DNA of 64,000 nt from assembly GCA_951217055.1 (NCBI GenBank), contig OX578276.1:137769787-137833786 (forward strand), read 5' to 3'. Each line of letters opens with the position of its first letter. Position 1 is the first letter of the stretch. The DNA is from Gerris lacustris. Its lineage: Eukaryota > Arthropoda > Insecta > Hemiptera > Gerridae. The notes beneath the pieces are model-generated. The model was not told the origin of the DNA and did no database searches. It saw only the letters and a list, made by a program, of their open reading frames with translations. The position numbers and the translations under genes were made by a program. Below, piece after piece: positions 26,007 to 38,190 of this stretch.

Positions 26007-27476
26007 CTTTGCAGTTTTATTATTATAATTTTAAATGTGTTTTAAAAAAAAGATATAAATATTTAGCAGAATATTAAGCTTAAATATATAAACATTAACG
26101 ATGTGGGAGAGTTCATAACCTGCGATGTAGTAACCTTTTCCTAAAATTTTGCTGCCTGTTTGATATTTTGCTGACACTTTGAACTTTTGCTGGCACTTTG
26201 ATACTTTGCTGACACTTTATTATTTTGTTGCGTGTTTTATTTTTTGGCATGTTCAAAACGATCAAGAAAAATGACATTTTTCAGATTGAAAACAGTTCAA
26301 CAATGCTTAATTTTGCTGCCGTGAGTAGATAAAAAATATTTCTTTCTTGAAAGTATATACCAAGAATATTTTATTTATTATTGTAATTAATGCATTCATT
26401 CTTGTCATTTACCTTGCAGAAGTAAGTACAGTATTCTTTCTGAAACGTCAGTAAGTCAGTAAATCAAAAGCTTTGATATTAAATTTTGATTGATCAGCGT
26501 TATTCTCAATTTCTATTTTCGATATATACATAATATGGTGTGTGTGTATTTAATTAGCTTGGTAAACAATAATTATGTTCGATTTCACCTTAATTCCGTA
26601 AGCAGTTCTCAAGATATGTTGCCAACAGTGATTAAAATTTAACCTCAAGTATTGCCAACAATGAATAATTTATCAGGTAAAAATCTAATCAGCTGATCGT
26701 TTAAAACAGATAAATAATTGAATTCAATTTATTTATTTTATTCAATTTCGATATGAAAAATCTGAAGTATTGTGCAAGGAAGAAGTGAAGACGGTTCGAT
26801 AGAATAACTTTTTTTTGGGAACTTAAAAAAATTAATTCAATAGTTGACAAATAGCTTTAGGAATACCTTTTTTTAGAAAACCAATTTAAAATATAGAAAT
26901 AAATATTTCAAGACAGAATAGAGGCTTTAATAGAAGCAAAGATATAAGTGCCAAGAAAGGAGATTTAATAAAGAAGGTGGATGAAATATTATACAGGATG
27001 ATTATAATACCGAGTTCTACTAATAGAAGGTAGGTCAGCACACATTTCTCTGAGACAGACTCCTAAAGATTTATTTCTAGCCCTCTGTACCGGGAGGCTT
27101 ATTTCCTAGAGTCCCCCATCTGTGCACTAAATAAAGAAGCTTGGGTTTATTAATTGCCAAGATAGCAGGCGCTGCATCGCTTCAAACCAGTCCGCTGCAC
27201 AATGTGCAAGTGCAACGCAATGCGTTTAGCAACCTTGACACCTTCACAACCACATCTAATATATCTACAACTTGGGTACTGTCCAAAGCCATCATGATGA
27301 GAAATTCCAATTTAATTGTACGTATTAAATATTATTTTTATAAACAGATATGGGTTCGATTTAGTCACAACGATTTAAAAAAAAAAACAATGATAACTTG
27401 AAACAAGTTTCGCTAAAAAGATTGATTTCAATTAAAAAGATTATAATTAAATCATAATAATATGAAATTGTTAAAT
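24532..27476. other. Gene-free AT-rich DNA with a poly(T) tract
   Basis: No gene recognised. A nearly pure T run of ~33 nt lies at about 25973-26006. Irregular repeats of TTTTGCTGACACTTTGA-like words (about 25 nt apart) lie at 26150-26235. The 86-codon frame at 27141 shows no domain. Confidence 0.5.
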
Positions 27477-28075
27477 GAAAAAATCGGTCCGAGACAACTC
27501 AGACAAACTTTCTCATATATACGAGTTCATAATTTATTACTTAGCCCAGTGCTTTCCATTTATTAGTTTTTGTATGTACATTTAATTATTATTGAATATT
27601 TCATCAAAATGTATCATAAAAATAACTTCTCCTGGGCGGGGAATCGAACCCGGGCTCTCTCCGTCCGCGTTTTAAGCTATTATCTCAGGAACTAGATTTT
27701 CCCAGGAAAACGGCTTATGGCGTTAAATTTGTTTTTAAATGGACTACATTTTAGATTTTTTTTAATCAAAATCGTCGGAACCGTTTTCGAGAAATAATTT
27801 TTTTTCGCGTTTTTTCAGAGATACTGGGGAGATTGCCCCCAAATTTGGAGCTTATATTCATTTCTCGATTCGGGGTATAATGCTTCTGAACATGTATGCA
27901 AAATTTCGTCAAAATCGGTCCAGTAGTTTAGGCTCCAGGCGTCTGCACAGACGACAGACAGACATTTTTTTAAAACAACTTTTTTGGACTCAGGGGACAT
28001 CAAAACGTGTAAAGCCATGAAAATCGAATATTAGCGCCATCACAATACTTTCTCTTTATTTGAGAAAGTAAAAAT
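27477..28075 (+). repeat. Family V repeat with tRNA-like insert
   Basis: The same order of words as at 24034-24420 with longer spacing: TCGGTCCGAGACAACTC, TCTGAACATGTATGC, GGCTCCAGGCGTCTGCAC and CTCAGGGGACATCAAAACG. The end forms a hairpin, ACTTTCTC...GAGAAAGT. Between about 27630 and 27695 there is a minus-strand T-arm with B-box (GGGTTCGATTCCCCG) that is absent from the other copy. A GACAGACAGACA tract occurs at about 27953-27965. Confidence 0.75.
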
Positions 28076-29446
28076 GTATGCTTAATACTTTAGCCAATTA
28101 AAGCCGCTCAATTTAAACAACTTTTAGACAATATCTATAATAACAGTTGTTGTTCGAGAATTATGTTACAACCATATACTTGCTTACTCATGGCAGCCCT
28201 TGTAGGTCCCTGACCTTGACATTATCCTTTTAAATTAGTAGGCATTTAGTTTGCAACTAAATGGCATCTTTAAGCAATCAGAATGGAATCTTTAAGCAAA
28301 TGTAAGATTAAAAAAATGTAAAATTTAATTTATTTATTAATATATTACATTAAGTTAAATATAATAAATCAAGTATATAATATATTCCTGAAAATCTGAG
28401 TCTGATCTGTAGAAGTAAAATATGTTCTAAACAAGATATCAAAGATGTCACAAGTGACTGATTTGTCTGTCTTAAAATGCCCTTTTCTATGGCTTAAGAA
28501 GCAATCAAAATCATTCAGCTTAGATATCAGATAACAAGGCTCACCGTCATTAGTTCATATTTCAGTCAAGTAAAAGTGAAAGAATTGAAGACTAAACCAT
28601 CTTTTGAGGAAAAAAAAACTGCAGTATCGTGAGCTCGTGATACCCAACACATAATTTTGAAGCCATAAATTTTCCTCTAAAGGCTCTAGAACTTATATTA
28701 CAAATTACATTGTGAGGAGGTATCAATCATTAAATGGATAACCTTTTTTTATCTTTCAAAGAATCCAACTGTAAAGTAAGAAAAAAGAAAATATTTCTTA
28801 AGACTGTATAAAACTCTAAATAAAAACGGTTGTGGACTTTATTTCACAAGGATTTCCATCCACCTATGGAGCATAAGCCACGTGAAGAACAAAATATAAT
28901 GAACATTTTAGTTGGAGGCTGAATGTTAAATGAGTACGAATCTGATGAATTTACATTGCCAATGCCCCTCACTTTAAATTCTGTGTCAGATGTCGAACTA
29001 TTCACGTCATGGAAGCCAGTGTGTTTACGAGCTATATACTCGTACATATGCGTGTAGAAGATTTGACGAGGGGATTCGGCGATGTGTTAGTAGATCCGCC
29101 TACCCTAGCAGCTACAGTCAACTATCCGCGGACCTTGGCACATTAAAGAGTCACTCACTCCTATGGTACGCACGCGCCAAACCTTCAACCCACCGGCCCA
29201 GTTCAACTCGGCCAAAGGATTTTACTGGAATTATATTGCGAATGATACACTCGAAAATATGTTGGGTCAAGTAGGGAATTCCAAACTATTAATATATTTT
29301 TTACAACGTACAAAGAAGTAATTTCACACTAGCTGCCTAAAAATTACTTTCAACTGAATCACAACATGCGATACTAAAGATCCTTATTTCGCTATAGAAT
29401 AGTCAGAGTCATAGACAATTTCCTTTTCAGAATGGTCACAATACAA
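28076..29446. other. Gene-free DNA
   Basis: No gene recognised. The segment 29020-29230 is GC-richer and contains ACAGTCAACTATCCGCGGAC, similar in style to pogo/Tigger ends, but no partner end was found. Confidence 0.45.
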
Positions 29447-30215
29447 TATACAGGGTGGTCGAAAGTTTCCCCCCCCTCCTCAAACTTTTGATCGTTTTGA
29501 GATAAATTAATGAAACTTGGGGGATCCGTACCATGTTAAGGGGAAATTTGTTTTCATGCAATCGTGCAGAAAGGGCAACCACCCATTTTTACCCCTAGGC
29601 CAACCAACTTCAAAATTTCAAATTAGGATGTATATTTGCGATAGCAGATTTGGATTCTACGGTGAAAATAAAAATATTCAACATCAAACTTTTTTTCTAT
29701 CTCCAATATTTTGCCCTCTATATGGAGCAACAGTATAAAAACGGTAGATTTTAGCGCCTGGGGGGAAAATGGGTGGTTGCCTGTAGTACGCCAGTGGATG
29801 AATACACACTTCCCTTTACATGGTACAGATCCCTCAAGTTCCATCAATTTATTTCAAACCGTTTAGATTTTATAACGATATAAGTATTATTTTTTTACTA
29901 TTTTTGGGAGGGTTATTTTACTATCTTGGCCCCCCTATAGAGGGCAAAATATTGGAGATAGATATAAAGTTTGAAATAAAATGTTATTATTTCTCACCGT
30001 AGAATCCAAATATGCTATCAAAAAATTACACTCCAATTTGAAATTTAGAAGATGCGTGGCCTGGGGGCAAAGTGGGAGGTAGCCCCTAGTGCGCGAGTGC
30101 ATGAAAACAAACTTCCCTTTACATGGTATGCATCCCTCAAGTTTCATTAATTTATCTGAAACCATTCAAAAGTTAAGAGGGTGGAGAAGGGGAGACTTTT
30201 GGACCACCCTGTATA
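29447..30215. mobile_element. Foldback MITE, ~770 bp
   Basis: The ends TATACAGGGTGGTC (29447-29460) and its complement (30202-30215) are perfect. The arms then stay similar for over 150 bp, including GATAAATTAATGAAACTTG at left and its near complement near 30150. TA lies at both outer edges, which would fit a TA target duplication. ORFs of 60-76 codons on both strands are mirror products of the arms. Confidence 0.85.
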
Positions 30216-31238
30216 ATTCTCAAAATCTTTTAGTGGAACTTATTCCTACTATTCATTGCTTTTTTATTTCATGTGATTCAAACTATGTATAATTTTTAAA
30301 GAGGAAGAGAGAAACATAATAAAAATTAACAAATAAATTTAAAAAAGAGGAGAGACTAAGATCTAGATCTACCACAGAAGTGAGCCATTCGTCTGAGAGT
30401 GTACAAGAGTCGTGCGTACCGTCTCGTCTCGTCAAATGTCTTGCATTGTGTCGGCCCGAATAGTCTCGCCCGCGAATGTACTACCGGCATAAGGATTAGA
30501 ATTCGGAGTTTGCCTAAGCACTAAGTGGATTTGGATCACGGTTACAAAACGTATGTTAACTTGGCTATTTTTTTTAGCTCAGTACTTGCAACACGGAAAT
30601 AGTGTGTATATTTTCAGAAGCAAGTAAAATGACACTACGACAAAATGGAATGAACAAAAAGGATGTCATGCATTAAGTTTATCAATATGGTTTTTAAATG
30701 ATATAGCAATTAAAACTCTAATTGATAAGTGCAGGGTAAGGATTTTCCCCTCGTGTTACCTTCCTATTTATAGTAGTTTGTTGAACTGTGAATATTGTAC
30801 GTGGTTAGAGGAGAATGATGGACGATGATCATGATCATGATTCCCGTGTGAAAAGCGGATGTTAAGTGAATACAGAGGTGTTGCGAGAAAAAATAATTCT
30901 TTAGTGAGAACGAGGGAATATCTGGGCATTAAATCTTGAGTTCACAATATGGCTTTGAACCAACAAGGACAATATGTTTTCCTTACACCTTTGCAAGCTA
31001 CCAACCTTCACAGTAATATGAATCGAAACAATTATATTACGCATATTATTTAACAATTATTTTGTATTACACGAAGTACTAACATGCAAAACAATGTACA
31101 CTAACTAACTTACATGGTATTTTACGTGTACTGTACTTTGGATCACAAAATGACTTTGGACAAACTAATAACCTCTTCCATCAAACTCCCTTCAAATTAA
31201 TAAAAAACATAACACGTAATATACATATTATTCAATAA
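30216..31238. other. Unassigned DNA
   Basis: No gene recognised. The segment 30370-30540 is GC-richer and CG-containing (GTCTCGCCCGCGAATG) without a frame or RNA structure that I can identify. An ATCATGATCATGAT palindromic run lies near 30827. Confidence 0.45.
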
Positions 31239-31740
31239 ACAAGTAAGGCGCGCTTCATGTAAGTATGTGAGACGATAGTCGCCGGTTTCTGTAAAATTAA
31301 GTTAAAATTATTAAGTGTAAAATTTTAATAGTTGCATATTCTTTAACTACACTTCAAGACCTTTATAAATTGATGTATAACATGTCATGGTAACTAAACA
31401 TTTTTTTTGTCGCCTGCCATATTGGCCGCCATCTTTAAAGTATTAAGTATACAATTTTAATAGTTCCTTATTCTTTTTCTACACTTCAAGACCTTTAAAT
31501 TTATGTATAACATATCACGGTGACTAAAAACTTGTTTCTAGTCACCATGACATGTTAGGCTTATCTTGGAAAATTTAGTGTGAAAATTCCAAAAAGTGTA
31601 CAGTTTTCACAAATGCCGATATGGACCTGTGTGCCGAATTTCATGTTCCTAGCTATAAAGTAGTTTTTTGAATTGAAACATGCCAACGGACAGACAGAGA
31701 GACAGAGCCGTTATTATAAGGTTTCTTTTTGTACCTATTA
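31239..31740 (+). repeat. Family R repeat
   Basis: It begins ACAAGTAAGGCGCGCTTCA, contains CCATATTGGCCGCCATCTT and GTATAACATGTCATGG, and ends GAGCCGTTATTATAAGG then TTTCTTTTTGTAC. A second copy in the same orientation at 39061-39540 has the same ends. A GACAGACAGAGAGACAGAGC tract sits near the 3' end. Confidence 0.85.
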
Positions 31741-32970
31741 AATTTTGATGGGAGAGTAATAAAATGTATTATTTATTCTGTGAAGTGAGTTTTTTCTTTA
31801 CCGCGGCAATTACATTTACTGTCGAGCGAAGCGAGACAGTAAATATTGCCAAGGTCTTCACAGTCGCGTAGCATATGCTTTTTTTCCGAGGTAGCAGACA
31901 ATGAAAAAACATTAAATATTAATCACTAATCAATAATATATAATAATAACAAATATTAGTACATACTTAAGACTTAAAAAAAGAAACCTTTGAAAGAGGT
32001 TACACTATAAGAAAAGATAAATAAAACGCGTTGACATCTAGCGGATTTTAATCGTACTAGAAGCATTTCTAAAAAGACTGCAGCGGTACTAACGGAAGTT
32101 TTGACAACTACCCGCCGGAAAATAAAAATCTTTTAGTTCCTAGGACGTAAAAGATTTTTTCTTTACAGCTAGGAGTAATGAAACGATTTTTTAAGTCCAC
32201 GTAATGAAAAAATGGATTTTAGCTATGTTTTTTTAGGCTCTAAAGTTACTATTTCACAGCCTACCATGGAAAAAATTATATACTAGTATGTTTATGGAAA
32301 GTTATTTGATTTATCCTCATTTTTTTACGGCCAGATATTCATGACTCTACTACCCTATATGCTGTCTCTCTCTCAATGCTATCTCTATACTCTATATATG
32401 TTCTCTCTATGCTCTATCAATGCTCTCTCTATATACAAGTTTTGTATTTAATCTGAAGCTTGAGCAGTAATAGGGTAATAAAATGTGACTATTTTATGTA
32501 CAGTATATACATTATAGAATGTAATAGTTGTGCAGATTCATCGCTTTCTAAGTGAACTATTTTTAACTAGTAGTTCTGTAAACAGTAGACCTCGTGACAT
32601 CCAAAAATGAAAAATCCTTTATATATGTCGCTTGTAATGACTTCAAGGATAATTCCTGCCAAATTCGGAAGTGAGTCAAATTTAGGCTATAAAATTTATG
32701 ATATTCGTTTGTCCCATTATTATCCTTTTTGTTGTAAAAGTTATTTAGACTAGGGAAATATACAGAAGAGTTTATATACCTTAGTCGAACTACCTATTAA
32801 GACAAAGTGATATAGTCGAATGTGCTTTGGGACGAAGGAAAATCGCACTTTTATATAAACAAAAGTTTGTAATCGTTTGTCTAAAAGTACATTTGACATT
32901 AGATTAAATGTGGTGTTGGAATTTGAAGAGCTCTGACTCTACCATTAAAACTAAACTGATAACTTCTGAG
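31741..32970. other. Unassigned DNA with a MITE B-like fragment
   Basis: No gene recognised. At about 32720-32870 the words TTATTTAGACTAGGGAAATA and GGGACGAAGGAAAATCGCAC match the interior of MITE B (34378-34832), without its ends. A TCTCTATGCTCTAT-type irregular pyrimidine repeat lies at 32365-32425. Confidence 0.5.
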
Positions 32971-33355
32971 TCTTCTTAGACTTCAGGGATGAATTAAAAA
33001 CACAATATTACTAGTTTTTTTAACAACTTTTAATATTGGCTAGCTTTGGCCCATACCTGGGCATCTTCAGGCCTTATCAATGTAATATGATACATAATTG
33101 AGTCTACAGAGTTTTCGCTGTTTTGGGAGTGAGTAACTTTCACAACACATTTTTACTAGTAACTAGTGAAAATGTGTTGTGAAAGTTACTCACTCCCAAA
33201 ACATTAAAGCGAAAACTCTGTAGACTCAATTATGTATCATATTACATTGATAAGGCCTGAAGATGCCCAGGTATGAGCCAAAGCAAGCCAATATTAAAAA
33301 GTTGTTAAAAAACTAGTAATATTGTTTTTTTAATTTATCCCTGAAGACTAAGAAG
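32971..33355. repeat. Large palindrome, ~190-bp arms
   Basis: Left arm 32971-33160 and right arm 33162-33355 are near-perfect complements with practically no spacer (ACTAGT-A-ACTAGT at the centre). The arms include GGCCTGAAGATGCCCAGGTA, of the 'CCTGAAGA...' type often seen near ends of Penelope-like and other retroelements. A GATAAC-containing word (AAACTGATAACTT) flanks both sides. No coding capacity. Confidence 0.9.
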
Positions 33356-33796
33356 ACTAAGAAGTAGTATAATAAGTAATAAGGGATCAACATAAGAATA
33401 AATTCAAAAAATAAACTGATAACTTTTTAAACAGTTCCTCCAGTGTGAATCGATACATAACGAGTACATCTCCCAATATATCGATAGTATACCTTATCCA
33501 CTGATATTATTGCTTATATTGGCTAACGGAGATTTGGACGAGTTTAATTAAACAATGTTTTGTTTTTATCAATAAAACGATTATTCATCGAGATTTTCAT
33601 GCGGTTTTGAGTATGTAAATCAAATTCTAAGGTTATTAGCTATCCTATGTGAATCCCCTACCCTTAGAAACCCCATAGTTCCCAACATTTCTCGTATGTA
33701 AGTGAGTGGATATTTTATATCTATTTAAAAAATATATATATTTTTACTACCGAAATAGTACCAGATAAAAAGTTGTTAAATTGTAAAAGGGGACAG

Positions 33797-33802
<6 letters not shown>

Positions 33803-33831
<29 letters not shown>
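33803..33831. repeat. Poly(A) tract
   Basis: About 29 uninterrupted A residues, the longest A run in the window. No retrocopy could be recognised upstream. Confidence 0.9.
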
Positions 33832-33832
<1 letters not shown>

Positions 33833-33960
33833 GAAGTCTGTTCGGACACTTAGAAATATGTGGGTGTTCATGTGCATATTTACCAAAATTTGGCATACAT
33901 CCTTAGTTAAATCATGCCGTTTATAAAACGTATTGGTAGAACACAGAGCGAAATTGTATA

Positions 33961-34209
33961 TTATATTATTAGTAAGAGTATTGTAAGAGTATACATTGAA
34001 ACAATTAAAAAGCCCTGTTGTTCTTTCTGATTCAAAATTGCTTTGATGTCACCAGACCTTTCAATAAATGATTTTGGATCTACTTCTATTAAGCAGTTCA
34101 AAAGATTATTTTCGTCCAATAACACTTGGATACCGAACTTCCAATGAGAAAAGTACGAACCATCAAATAGAGAAAATTTATATCTTTCCTTTTTCATCGG
34201 GTCTCCCAT
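33961..34209 (-). pseudogene. Ty1/copia gag N-terminal fragment
   Basis: The 82-codon frame starts with a block containing KFSLFDGSYFSHWKFGIQVL followed by LLDENNLLNCLIE. This is the start of copia-type Gag (DUF4219/UBN2 region): the (F/Y)DG...(Y/F)..W hallmark and the 'LL.....L..CL' helix. After KAILNQKEQQ the family resemblance is lost and the frame ends in low-complexity residues, so the copy is truncated within Gag. No zinc knuckle, protease, integrase or RT follows within the next several kb on that strand. No LTR was found. Confidence 0.65.
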
Positions 34210-34377
34210 TGAATTTGAAAATTTGTATAAAAAAAAACTTTAAGAAACAATTTTCTACAGCAAAGTAAAGCAAATATCAAAAATTTACCAATCTAGCAAA
34301 CTTTTGCCAAAATAAAAAAACACACTCTGCTACCATGCTACAAAACAAACTTAATTGATATAAGACAGAACGAAATT

Positions 34378-34832
34378 GGGTACTTTTTTTACTTGAGCAC
34401 CCCCCTGTATCCCTTTGTCTTAATAGTTATTTAGACGCAGGAACATAATATTATACAGAGTAGTATATATTCCTTAGTTTGAAGTACTGTCAAGACAAGG
34501 GGATAATTAGTCCAATGATATTGGGACAAAGGAATATCACACTTGTGTATATGAATGTGACAATATATCTCACAGTCTAATTATTATTAAGAAAAATAAA
34601 TATTAAATATATACGCTAAGAAAACTGTAGAACTCATTGTCCTGCATTTTTCTGTATAAGATTTAGTCTTACACAGGATAAGGCTCGATTTTAAAATAGC
34701 GTACCTAATAAAACTGGCACAGAAGTCTCAGTGATTAGGGGGAAACAAACACACAAACTTTTGAGACCATTGTAGGGTAGACTATTATTTAGAACCAAGG
34801 GCGGTGCTAAAGTAAATAAGTACCCAAAATTG
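34378..34832. mobile_element. MITE B, TIR element
   Basis: The ends are GGGTACTTTTTTACTTGAGC with ACCCCCC at the left and GGGCGGTGCTAAAGTAAATA followed by AGTACCC at the right: imperfect inverted repeats of ~25 bp. Subterminal words such as CTTTGTCTTAATAGTTATTT and CACAAACTTTTGAGAC recur, inverted in order, at 38734-39555. No coding capacity. Confidence 0.75.
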
Positions 34833-34837
34833 TATTT

Positions 34838-35345
34838 TTGCTACGAGCTTAACGAAGGAAATAAAAACTATGTGATCGTTCTGAAGAAAAAATTCCAAGA
34901 CAGAAATCCGTTTCAGATATCAGGGAACATTTTTGGTTCCACGTCTGTCTGTCGGTCTGTCTGTCGATCTGTCCAACATACTAAAAAAAAACCCACACGC
35001 CTGATTTTAATGAAATTTGTTTGGAAGGTCATAATTAGCTTATTGTTGGTCCAATATGAGTTTCAAGCTTCTACGCTTATTTGTTGCTCTTCCACATGCG
35101 CTCAAGCATACATTTATTTACATCTATAGCTTCAAAAGTATTAATCTGATATTAATTAATCTGCATAAAACTTTTATAGTTTATCGAACGTAACCCGCAG
35201 ATAACTAGAAATTAATTGGAACCGTCTGCGCTCTTTAACATTTGCTAAATTGATACTATAATTCATGTAAAAATCAAAACTATTTTGACAGATTAAAAAA
35301 ACTGGGGAAAACAATTAAACAAATTAGGCAATAATTGGCAGTATA
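34838..35345 (-). repeat. Family U repeat, minus strand
   Basis: It opens with TTGCTACGAGCTTAACGAAG and ends GGCAATAATTGGCAGT. It carries CAGATATCAGGGAACATTTT and a GTCTGTCTGTCGGTCTGTCT tract. The far end with CATAGCTTCC is missing. Confidence 0.8.
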
Positions 35346-35419
35346 TTTATAATTTACAACAAGAGTAATTTAAACAATTTAATAAAAATTTGACTACGTC
35401 AATAAGATTGTATTTATTT

Positions 35420-35600
35420 TTATCATATAAGATGTATTTGCACTTTGTGCAGGTAAATCGTAACAAAATCGAGGAATAAACTTTAGCTCTAAATTTGGGG
35501 GCACCACCTCCAAAAACTCTGAAATAACGTGAAAAAAAAATATTCTCGAAAACAGCCCTGGCGATTATTGAAGTGAAACTTCTTAGGCGGCGGTAGAGTG
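35420..35600 (-). repeat. Possible family V fragment
   Basis: The words TAAACTTTAGCTCTAAATTT and GGGGGCACC read in reverse resemble the family V interior. Short and diverged. Confidence 0.35.
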
Positions 35601-35850
35601 ATTTTTTTTCATATAGTGACATCGTGTAACGAAGTTTGCGATTCGAGACTCGTCCAAGTTTCCAACATTTTTGCAGATAATTGTAATGAAATTTGTATGA
35701 CGGAAGTAATGAAACGGAAGATGTGTTTCGAGACTAATCCTGGTGAAAGATTTATCTGTAAAAAAATCTTTATCTCAGGCGAGTTGCGAACTACCGACCT
35801 TTCGCTTATGAAGCCAACGAGCTAACCAATACTCTAATTACATTGACTTT
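35601..35850 (-). repeat. SINE with tRNA-Met-like head
   Basis: On the minus strand, starting near 35850, the order is GGTTAGCTCGTTGG (A box), GCTTCATAAGC (an anticodon arm whose loop would read CAT) and GGTCGGTAGTTCGCAACTC (T-arm with B box). The body runs down to about 35601. T-arm pairing and the B box are imperfect, so this is a SINE rather than a working tRNA gene. A family V fragment seems to follow it. Confidence 0.6.
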
Positions 35851-37787
35851 TAGAGAGAACACAAAATTGGCATATAAGCGTAATATTAGATAGATTATAA
35901 TTAGACTAGGTTCATGGGAACGGGCTTAATTGTATACTTAAAAAAAAAGTAAAAACTAATTAAATTAATTTAAATAAGTCATTATATCTATTTAAAGACC
36001 GCAAATCAAAACAAACATTTATTTTTGTTGGAATAAATGTGGTTTCCTTAGCGTAGCAATATTTTTTTTTTTTTTTCAATTAAATTTCCCATAACCATTT
36101 CTTAATACTGAAATAATAAGATGAAATAATAAGTTTCACTTCTAATGCGTGAGAGCCTCACACATTTTTTTTTTTTTTTTTTTTTTTATTAAAAAATTCT
36201 AAAATATAGTCCATTTAAATAAGAGTTTATCCAGTTGTTTTCAGGAAAAAAATTAATTCCGAGATATTGATAAAATAAATTTAATTGCAAAGGGCGAGAG
36301 ATTGTATTTACTTCTTTGCCAAGGAGGAATAATTTTTATAGTAAATTTTGATAAAATTTTTAATAGAAAATACATATAAATGGAAACACTAAACGAAAAA
36401 ATATATAATGCAGATATAATCCAAATACCTGACTGACCAACTTATCACAAAAAGATTTGCTAATGAAGATGATCAAAAATGTTTCCTTATACATAAATCG
36501 GGAAAAAATATTCCCTGTTATAGGAAACGGATTTCAGTCTAGGATTTTTTTAATTCGGAGACCTAAACAAATTTCGTTCTTCAGAATGATCTCTATGATT
36601 TTACTACCTTTGGTGAGGTCGGTAGAAAATTTTTTTTGTATGCAAAAATTCACTAACCACGATTGTTATACAAATTTTTGAAAGCGAGGTTTTTTTAAAA
36701 AGAAAATAATGTTCAATATGTTATTTAATAACTTTGGTTCAATTCAATATTTTACGATAAAATACAGCCTCTAACCTGAACCACATGGCACAAAAAGCAT
36801 CACAGCAAAAATTAATGAATTTCGCGTTCCAACCCACATACTCGTACAGACAGGAAAAAGGTTAATGCTGGTTTTGGCTTTCGAAATTAAGAAATGAAAA
36901 TTTAAAAAATTTAGTAATTCTCATCATTCTCCTGACAAAACTTAAATTTAATATTAATAGATGATTATATTGATGTCTTTCAAGAAGGGGTTTCCTTGAA
37001 TTCAATCCCTAAGGGAGAAAAAGAGGTAATATCAAAAATGAAGAAGAATTGGTTTTTCTGAAGCTGCCTTATGGAATCAAAAACTGAAGAACTGAGGAAA
37101 TAATTTAAGGCGTGTCAAGCAATTGCGTAGGCTTTTGTGTTTCCAAATAGGAAATAGGCATAAAGGTGACAGGGTATTGAACCTCTAGAAGAACCTTGCC
37201 ATGCGAACTATTCCTAGTTCAGCAGCCAAGGAGAGATCCTTACACTTCTATTAAAGCACCTGTCAAGGTTGATCTCATGGCTCAAAATTTACTGGACCCA
37301 TACTAAATACCTTACTAAAGACTGTTAAAACTGTGTCTGATGGTATTTTAATAACAAATTACAACCTTAACAAAATCTTCGTGGCAGTAATTGCACAAAT
37401 CTAAATGAAATAAAAGAAAACAAGTTATTTAATATATTGTATTTAATAATAAAAATAAAATAATTAATCGGATACAGGGTACCTGGGAACTTTTCCTCTC
37501 TTCGGAGGCCACTAGAGTGGCCTCTCCTGCTCATTATCATTTTTCAAAAACGAATTATACATTATTTTTATTTATTTTATTTAATTATTTGAATTTTGGT
37601 GGTATTTTGACAGATGTAATCCAAAGTTAAGCATCCCACTAATTAATAATTATGTTGGGTAATAACTATTAATCTAATTAATGGAATTTCATCAGGTTTT
37701 TTTTATAAATATTTTCCTAGGTTAAAAACGTATTTATACTTTCGGTATTATTAAACGTCAAAGTTTTAATATTCAAAAAATCAATAA
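35851..37787. other. Gene-free DNA with T runs and a family U scrap
   Basis: T runs are at about 36061-36076 and 36166-36187. A family U 3' scrap lies at about 36505-36650 (AAACGGATTTCAGTCTAGGA, TTCTTCAGAATGATC, ACCTTTGGTGAGGTCGG). No gene recognised. Confidence 0.5.
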
Positions 37788-38190
37788 CATCAAAATGGCG
37801 GCCAATATCAAAATGAAATTTGATGGATTTGTTTGACATAAAGAGAGGTACATTCGAGCCAAAATTCAACTCGATCGAACTTTTCGACTTTTTTCAAGTT
37901 TTGCTGGCTCAATAAACTGGGTTCAAGATGGCGGAAAATATTGATTTTCCAGGCAGCACAACTACGTGTAAAGACTGATTTTTTAAATAAGTTTCAACTC
38001 TCTGGCTTAAAAACTGTGGGAGTTATGCGTGACGCTGACAGACAGACACACAGACTTACTGGTCAGCTAAAAACCACTCAAATAGTCTTGAATACACCCA
38101 AAACGGATAATTCCGTTGAAATCTCGGTTTCGGATTTTTTGGGTGAAAACAATACTTTTTCTATATACCTTCGGAGAAGGTGAGGAAAAG
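37788..38190 (+). repeat. Family W: GGCGGCCAAT / GACAGACAGACAC repeat
   Basis: It contains AAATGGCGGCCAATATC, CAAGATGGCGGAAAATATTG, GACGCTGACAGACAGACACA and the closing hairpin CCTTCGGAGAAGGTGAGG. Only one copy was noted in the window. The layout (a 'gattttgatgaaattt'-like part, then GACAGACA, then a closing CCTTCGG hairpin) resembles family U without sequence identity. Confidence 0.5.

Noticed and set aside
29110..29140. Possible pogo/Tigger-like terminal repeat
   Set aside because: No matching opposite end or TA-flanked element was found.
29517..30292. Several 60-76 codon frames on both strands
   Set aside because: They are mirror products of the arms of the foldback element at 29447-30215.
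35790..35850. Functional tRNA-Met gene
   Set aside because: T-arm and D-arm pairing are imperfect, the acceptor stem does not close, and a repeat body follows; a SINE head is more likely.
37180..37300. RTIPSSAAKERSLHF, resembling the hAT transposase C-terminal 'TIP.S....ERSFS' motif
   Set aside because: Only one short block matches, with stops right after and nothing upstream; chance cannot be excluded.
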